The notes under the pieces were generated by a model. That model did not search any database. It was given only the letters and a program-made list of their open reading frames with translations, and was not told where the DNA came from. From Apteryx mantelli (Eukaryota > Chordata > Aves > Apterygiformes > Apterygidae): DNA of 64,000 bases. Position 1 is the first letter of the stretch. Each line of letters starts with the position of its first letter. A program made the position numbers and the translations under genes. Shown one piece after another: positions 58,277 to 64,000 of the stretch. The stretch is from positions 44,417,684-44,481,683 of the forward strand of contig NC_089982.1 of the NCBI RefSeq assembly GCF_036417845.1, read 5' to 3'.

Positions 58277-61200
58277 CTGACATAATAAGAACAAAAAACA
58301 GCAACAGATGATCAATATTGTTTGATGAGTTGAATCAGCTGCAAAAAAAGTACGATATGCTAAGGAAATGAGAAGAACAGCTGAATTCAGTATTCCATTA
58401 CCTATTCGTAAGATACAACTGGAGAGTTAGGCTTGTCTGTTTTTCTCTTTTTCCAGTTTAAAATATTGAAGTCTTGGGAGCTAATTAAGCAAATGACGAG
58501 CAATTTCTCAGCACAGGAGAAACCAAATGCATTGTTTCTAATTATAACATTTTTAGGAGAGGACTTGACAAAAATTCATAAGCTTTCCAGGAGATAGATT
58601 TTACGTCCTGCTGCTGACTGTACTTCAAAACATGATTGTTTTTGTAACCTGAAGCTGAAACATAATGTACAATTCAGCAGCAGTGCACCCAAACCACCCC
58701 TTCTGGGGGAAAATTCCCTTTGATGTATGGATTAAAAAAGCAAGCACAATATGAGACCATAGCCACTGTGCTATTGTTACCATTTTTGCCTATTCTTCTA
58801 GTTTAAAGCATTAGGTTTTGAAATTCAGTATTATCAAGACTGGTAATCTTTAACAAACACTTTAGTAAAAAGGCACAGTTCCTTTACGGGCATCTTAATG
58901 GGGGTTCTGCCTACAGGATTCTGCCATGCCTTTTGAAAATCAATGGAGCAATTGTTACCTTCGGCTCTATAAAGCCCCAGACAATTCTTTAGGACCTTGT
59001 GTACTGACACTCCTGGGAAAAGTTTCTCACAGAAGGAGGACTTTCCCTTCCCCCTTTCCAAAAATAATTCTTTGAGTTACAACACACAAAAAGTGACTAC
59101 CAAAAAAACCAAACCAAAACCAAAATTTCAGAACGTAAAGCAGAATTAATTTGTTTCATACACCATCTTTGATGTAGAGCAATCCTTTAATTCTGAAAGA
59201 AAAAACCCTGAACAATGCCACTGTTCACTTAAGATTTAAAAAACCCATAAGAAAAAATACAAATTAACAAAACGTTATTAAGTACTTCCTGGCTCTTCCA
59301 ATACATCAGCATATAAATGTATAGCACCATATTATGACTGCGGAATTACAATGACTTTCAGTTATATTCCCCTGCCCCAAACAGCTCAGCTGTGCGCTTC
59401 CTTCCATGCTTTTCTAAACAAAGATTTTTCAACAAAGTATGTCCTAGTTCCACACCGCAGGATTATTACATCACTGCCTTGGGTGAAAGTGTTAATAAAA
59501 AGACAGCTCTGAACTAGTCTTACACTGCCAAGATAAAGAGCTGCATGATTAAAGCCTTAAAATCTAGAGAAAACTGATTGTCTCTAATAGTAAATATAGT
59601 TTCAGTCAAAATTCTTACACTTAATTATGATATGAGTAGCAAGGTAAATTGTGAAATGTGAATATTTTATTAAAAAAAAAATATTCTGCTCATGTGTAAG
59701 AATTCTTTGTCACCAAAGAGGCCAACTGTATCAAACACAAGCAGACATAACCTGCTGAAGAAATGTAATTGTGTCCTCTGATACTAATAACTTAGTTATC
59801 CACAAGAATTGCATTACATTTGTTTTAGATTCTAGATCCCTATCCATCAAACAATGTTTTAAAAATATCCTGATATTCTACAGTGAAATAGCAACATTTC
59901 TGTTTCAATGGCTTTACAGAAGAAATTATTCTCCTCTTCCTATCAGTTTAGATAAAGACAAGCTGAATGCAAACATCTAACTTTTAGGCAACTGGTCTTT
60001 AAAATATAAATTCAAACCCTTCTTTAGGTATCTAGATACTTTATACATGGTGGAACCTGTAAATCCACATTAGGAGACAATCAGGTGGAAATCTTTAAAA
60101 TTAAACCTATTCATGCACAGTTATCAAGGTGTCACGATTTCATGCTTTCAGTATCGCTGAAGATGCAAATAGTGGACACTGTATTTTATTCATGTGAACA
60201 CATAATATATATAGAAGCTTATTAGCAGGAATAAAGGCACCTGCTCTGTTCAGGTTCTGCTCCCCTCCCAGTGTCTATTACTATGGTAATGAAACCTGCA
60301 GTGAGCTGCAGCCCAATTAAACTTCTAAAGATTTGGCAAGTGCTCAGAAATCTAAACAAACTACCTGATAGGCTTCAGAGGACAAGTGCTCCTCAGCCTG
60401 CACTGCTACAACTTCATAAAATAGTTCCAAAAAGCTTTAGCCAAGTTTTCAAGAAGTCTGGCCTGTAGCCACTTTTGTAGATACTGAGAAACAAATCCAC
60501 CTCTAGGGCACAAGCCAGTTTTGATTTATCCTGTATTCAACTTTTATATATTAAAAAAATGCAAAGCCCACATGATTTAATAAAATATGTTTATTAAAAT
60601 AATTTTAAGAGTATTTTTATTTAATGCAGTTGAAAGGGGGAAAATGCAAACTTCCTGCAACTACACTTTAGCCAGAAAATGTACTCTCAAGCATATAAAA
60701 CAGCACATTAAGCAAGACTCTGAAATAAGTAGTCAAACTGTGTTTCATCTATTTATGTAAAAACCTTCAACTAGTAGCTGTACCCATACTCTAGAAGCTC
60801 ATATATATTTCTAAAGTTCAAATGCAGGCTGCGTTCTCATATCAGTCAACTGAAGATCCATAACTCGCTTCCCCCAAGAATAACAAAAGGCACAGCAGCG
60901 TAGGGGGGGGGTGCCCCACAACGTTAATTAACCGTCTTTCCTCCCACAACATCCAGGGAAAATATATGGCTTGCACCATCCCCCGAGGGCTAACAAATTA
61001 AGGCTCATGTTTAACAAAATTCCTAAACTATAAATGCACGTTTTGAAGAGGAGGCCTCTGATACAAGAACTCATCGCTTCTTTCAGCTGCTTCCTCTTGC
61101 CTACCAAAATTATCTGGAATTTTTGTTGGTTACAACTCAGACAGTTAGTTCTCAGTTAATCCTCCTCCTGACTCACTTAACACTATCGAATCAGCTGGAA

Positions 61201-64000
61201 CCACATGAAAGAGACCTAAATGTCATCATTTTTGCCTCATTACTAATACTTCAGACTACCTTATATATGCAAACATACAGGCATGGTATTTTTTTTTTTA
61301 TGACAAAGAGAAAACAAGACCAGAAGAAACATGGATTTTTAATTTCTGAAACCTTCAACATGTAAGTAAATGTAAACCTTCCAAATACAGAGCGCCTGTT
61401 TCTGCTAACAAGTGCACATATTATGACACCATTTCAAATTAAACATATTCAATCTTAAAATATAGCAATATGGCTACATTTTGACTGAGTCAAACATTGT
61501 CCAAAATATTTTTAACTTCATATGAGAATGTAAAGACAGAATGCAAGTAAGGTAAGTTATCTGTTGTTACATTCTATTTTTTTCTTCTACTACTTGTGAA
61601 TGGAGCTCTAACTTTGTTGTGGCATTTTTCTTCTCTGTTTCTTTTCCATATCACAGTGCAAAATGCATATATCCTGTAAGATTCTTTTTAGCAGAATCTA
61701 TGGCAACTAGACCTCCTCCATTAGATAACTGCCTTATAAATTACACCCAAGAATTTCCTCTCAAGTAAATGAGGCTTACATAATTGTGTGTGCATATTTT
61801 CACACAACAACTGTTCAACCTGCTATCTGCTACTTATATTTTAAGAACTTCAAATATACTAAGCACCTCTAAGTTCAGAAATGCCAGTGGCCAAGAACAG
61901 AAGACCACTCAATGCCCCCATTAAGGACAATGGTGAAGTGTGAAGTTCCAGAGAACCTTGCAAGTGACATTACCACAGGCAAAAGCCTCAACTGCAAGTA
62001 AAGTTTGTCTCAGTACATAGCTACTTCTATCTCAAAGAATCAAACCTCAAAACCCAAAAGAAGAATTCAGATTCATTAATGCTGCTGCTAAAGATCTAGT
62101 TTGCTGCTGTAAAACAAAACTTTCAGATAAATTATCTCAGGTTTTCTGAATGCAAGCTAAATTTTGCCTGTAAGACAAGCAATAGGTAGGGTACATGATC
62201 ATCTGACAAAGCTTTTTTACTTGTCTCAACCTCAGTCCTGAAGCTGCAAATTACTTACCTCATACAACTTTTGGTATGAAACAGCATCTACAAAAGACTA
62301 TTATGGACAAAATAAATTGAATAAAATTGGCATCTCTTGAATGACTGTATTGTTTCCCCAAAATAACAATAACAACTCAACTAAAATACGATCCTATACA
62401 TGTACACAGATACCAGACTCACAGGCTCCTTAGTTCTAGGAATTCAACTCCACTGTCTTAGAGTGACTTACTTTCCAAACAAGAGACCTCAAAGTATCTC
62501 TTCTTGAAAATAAAAAAGCCTTCTTTTTTACAGAGAGTAAGACAAGACAGTAGCTTTTCTTCATTTACAGATTTGGGAAAGTAGCAAAGATGCATAAATT
62601 CAGGCTTACTGTAGAGGAAAATATCTTTCTCTTCATTGACTAGCAATCATGCTCATGTTCTAATTCTTGCTTTCTCCCTTAATCTGAGTTTGGTGTGAAG
62701 AAGAAAAAGTTGTATCAAATGGCTTGCCCTCATAAAGATCAATCAAATAGTGTTATAAACACCCAAAATAAGTAATAGAAGGAAGATCCAATTAAAACCT
62801 CTTCATGCTTAAGAGAAACTCTAAACACTCTCTGTTCCAACCTGACTCCCTTGTCATTTGCACAGTATTCAGAAATGAAGAGAAAAGCTAAAGAGAGAAG
62901 CTTAGAGAAATGCAACAGTTTATACTTGCAAATGCAAAAAAAAATACAAAAGCAGAAGGATCCAAGCTAACTACTACCAATATATTATATTGTACAGTCA
63001 CAAATGTTCTGTAGCTTAAAATTAATTTTCAGGATATCAGGGAGGATATTTCCAGAAGGGCAAATCCAGAAAAACAAGAACATCATTTTCTATCTTGACC
63101 TATCAGAACTGTTTTGCAGATTCCCCAAATTAAAACAAGAATTTATGAAGCAAGAGGAAAAGGGGAAATAAAAGCACACTTCACAGCCTGCAACCCCAAA
63201 CTACATCATCATCTAACATCATCTATAGTAAAAGAACACGGGAGCCACCTGACTGTAAGCTGTGGTGCCAGCTTGTATTTTAGCCATGCTGACTACAAGT
63301 CAAGAAGGAACCGAACATTATGTACAGAACGTTATCAACTTTTAGAATACAGCAGCTCAAAGAGGGTGGCAGAGAATAATTCAGATTATCAGTGGGAATT
63401 ATATGCCTAATTGGAAACTTAACCAGAAACCAGGTTATCACAAAGAGGAAGTATCTCTACAGGATACAGGATAATCATATGCCAGGAGTTTCACTCCATG
63501 TTGCGTTTAGCACTATAATTTAATTCCCATGGGTACTGATGGTGAGATCTTTTCTGAGCAGACTTATGCAACTAAAGCACCCAAGGTTGCTTAGTAACTT
63601 TGCACCAACACCAAAATAAAGTATTTTTCCATGTTGGGAATCAAAGAAAGAACTGCTGATTTTTAATAACAAAGAAAAATGTTAGTCATGGGGTGGCAGG
63701 GGGGGAAGGGGGAAGCAACTTCTGACAGAACCTTTGAAATCATGCTTTGAATCATGCCTACCCCTTCCTCTCCAAGACCGAATATCCTCAGCCACAAATC
63801 AAATTTATTGCTAGATATTTGCAGCATATATATTAACTAGACTTGTATTCTCCTTGACAGCAAAAATGATATTGACGCCAATTTTGTTTGTTCAGTGCAT
63901 ACAGGTACTTTTCTTGAAGAACAGGAGGAAGAAATCTAAAAGATTACGCAAATTAGTATGTAAGCAGCTAGCTGATTCTAGTATTAGGTGTACACCTCTC
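58277..64000 (-). other. SH3RF1: SH3RF1 intron continuing beyond the window
   Basis: No frame resembles the upstream SH3RF1 exons (RING, SH3-1, SH3-2 or the serine-rich linker). This is therefore taken as intron running off the right edge. It is AT-rich, with homopolymer runs and no recognised repeat family. Confidence 0.6.

Noticed and set aside
58277-64000. Upstream SH3RF1 exons (RING, SH3-1, SH3-2)
   Set aside because: No minus-strand frame shows RING cysteines/histidines or an ALYDY-type SH3 start.

Overview
This is a vertebrate genomic window, almost certainly from a bird. It is mostly AT-rich non-coding DNA with small exons flanked by GT/AG splice sites. It has one strong CpG island and two CR1 LINEs, one of them a nearly full-length copy with the avian-type 3' end. 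Two genes can be read exon by exon, both on the minus strand, in the order CBR4 then SH3RF1. That is the neighbour order I know from human 4q32. The species cannot be named from the sequence.

Region 1-12.3 kb is gene-free DNA downstream of CBR4. It contains an old, heavily mutated CR1 copy at about 7.09-10.34 kb. CBR4 occupies 12.42-16.11 kb as five coding exons that join without a phase error into 237 codons. An SDR-type Rossmann motif and the Ser-Tyr-Lys catalytic set are intact. A CpG island at about 17.87-18.78 kb is the likely CBR4 promoter and implies a non-coding first exon about 1.8 kb upstream of the ATG exon.

Region 18.8-37 kb is a gene-poor interval with simple repeats and old interspersed repeats. 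The 3' half of SH3RF1 (POSH) runs from 58.28 kb down to 39.17 kb. Six coding exons encode the last 483 residues, including the third and fourth SH3 domains. The RING finger and the first two SH3 domains lie beyond the right edge. The last SH3RF1 intron holds a 4.5-kb CR1 in antisense orientation (42.60-47.13 kb). This CR1 has a promoter-like 5'UTR, a one-base-shifted ORF1 and a frameshifted ORF2 whose reverse transcriptase has lost two catalytic aspartates.

The least explained signal is also in that intron. An exon-like open frame of 59 codons on the minus strand (40,994-41,170) has an ATG, protein-like composition and a consensus splice donor. It lies downstream of a small CpG-richer patch (41.5-41.95 kb). 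A phase-compatible acceptor and short terminal exon exist at 38,252-38,293. I do not recognise the product. It may be a small nested transcription unit, or it may be chance.
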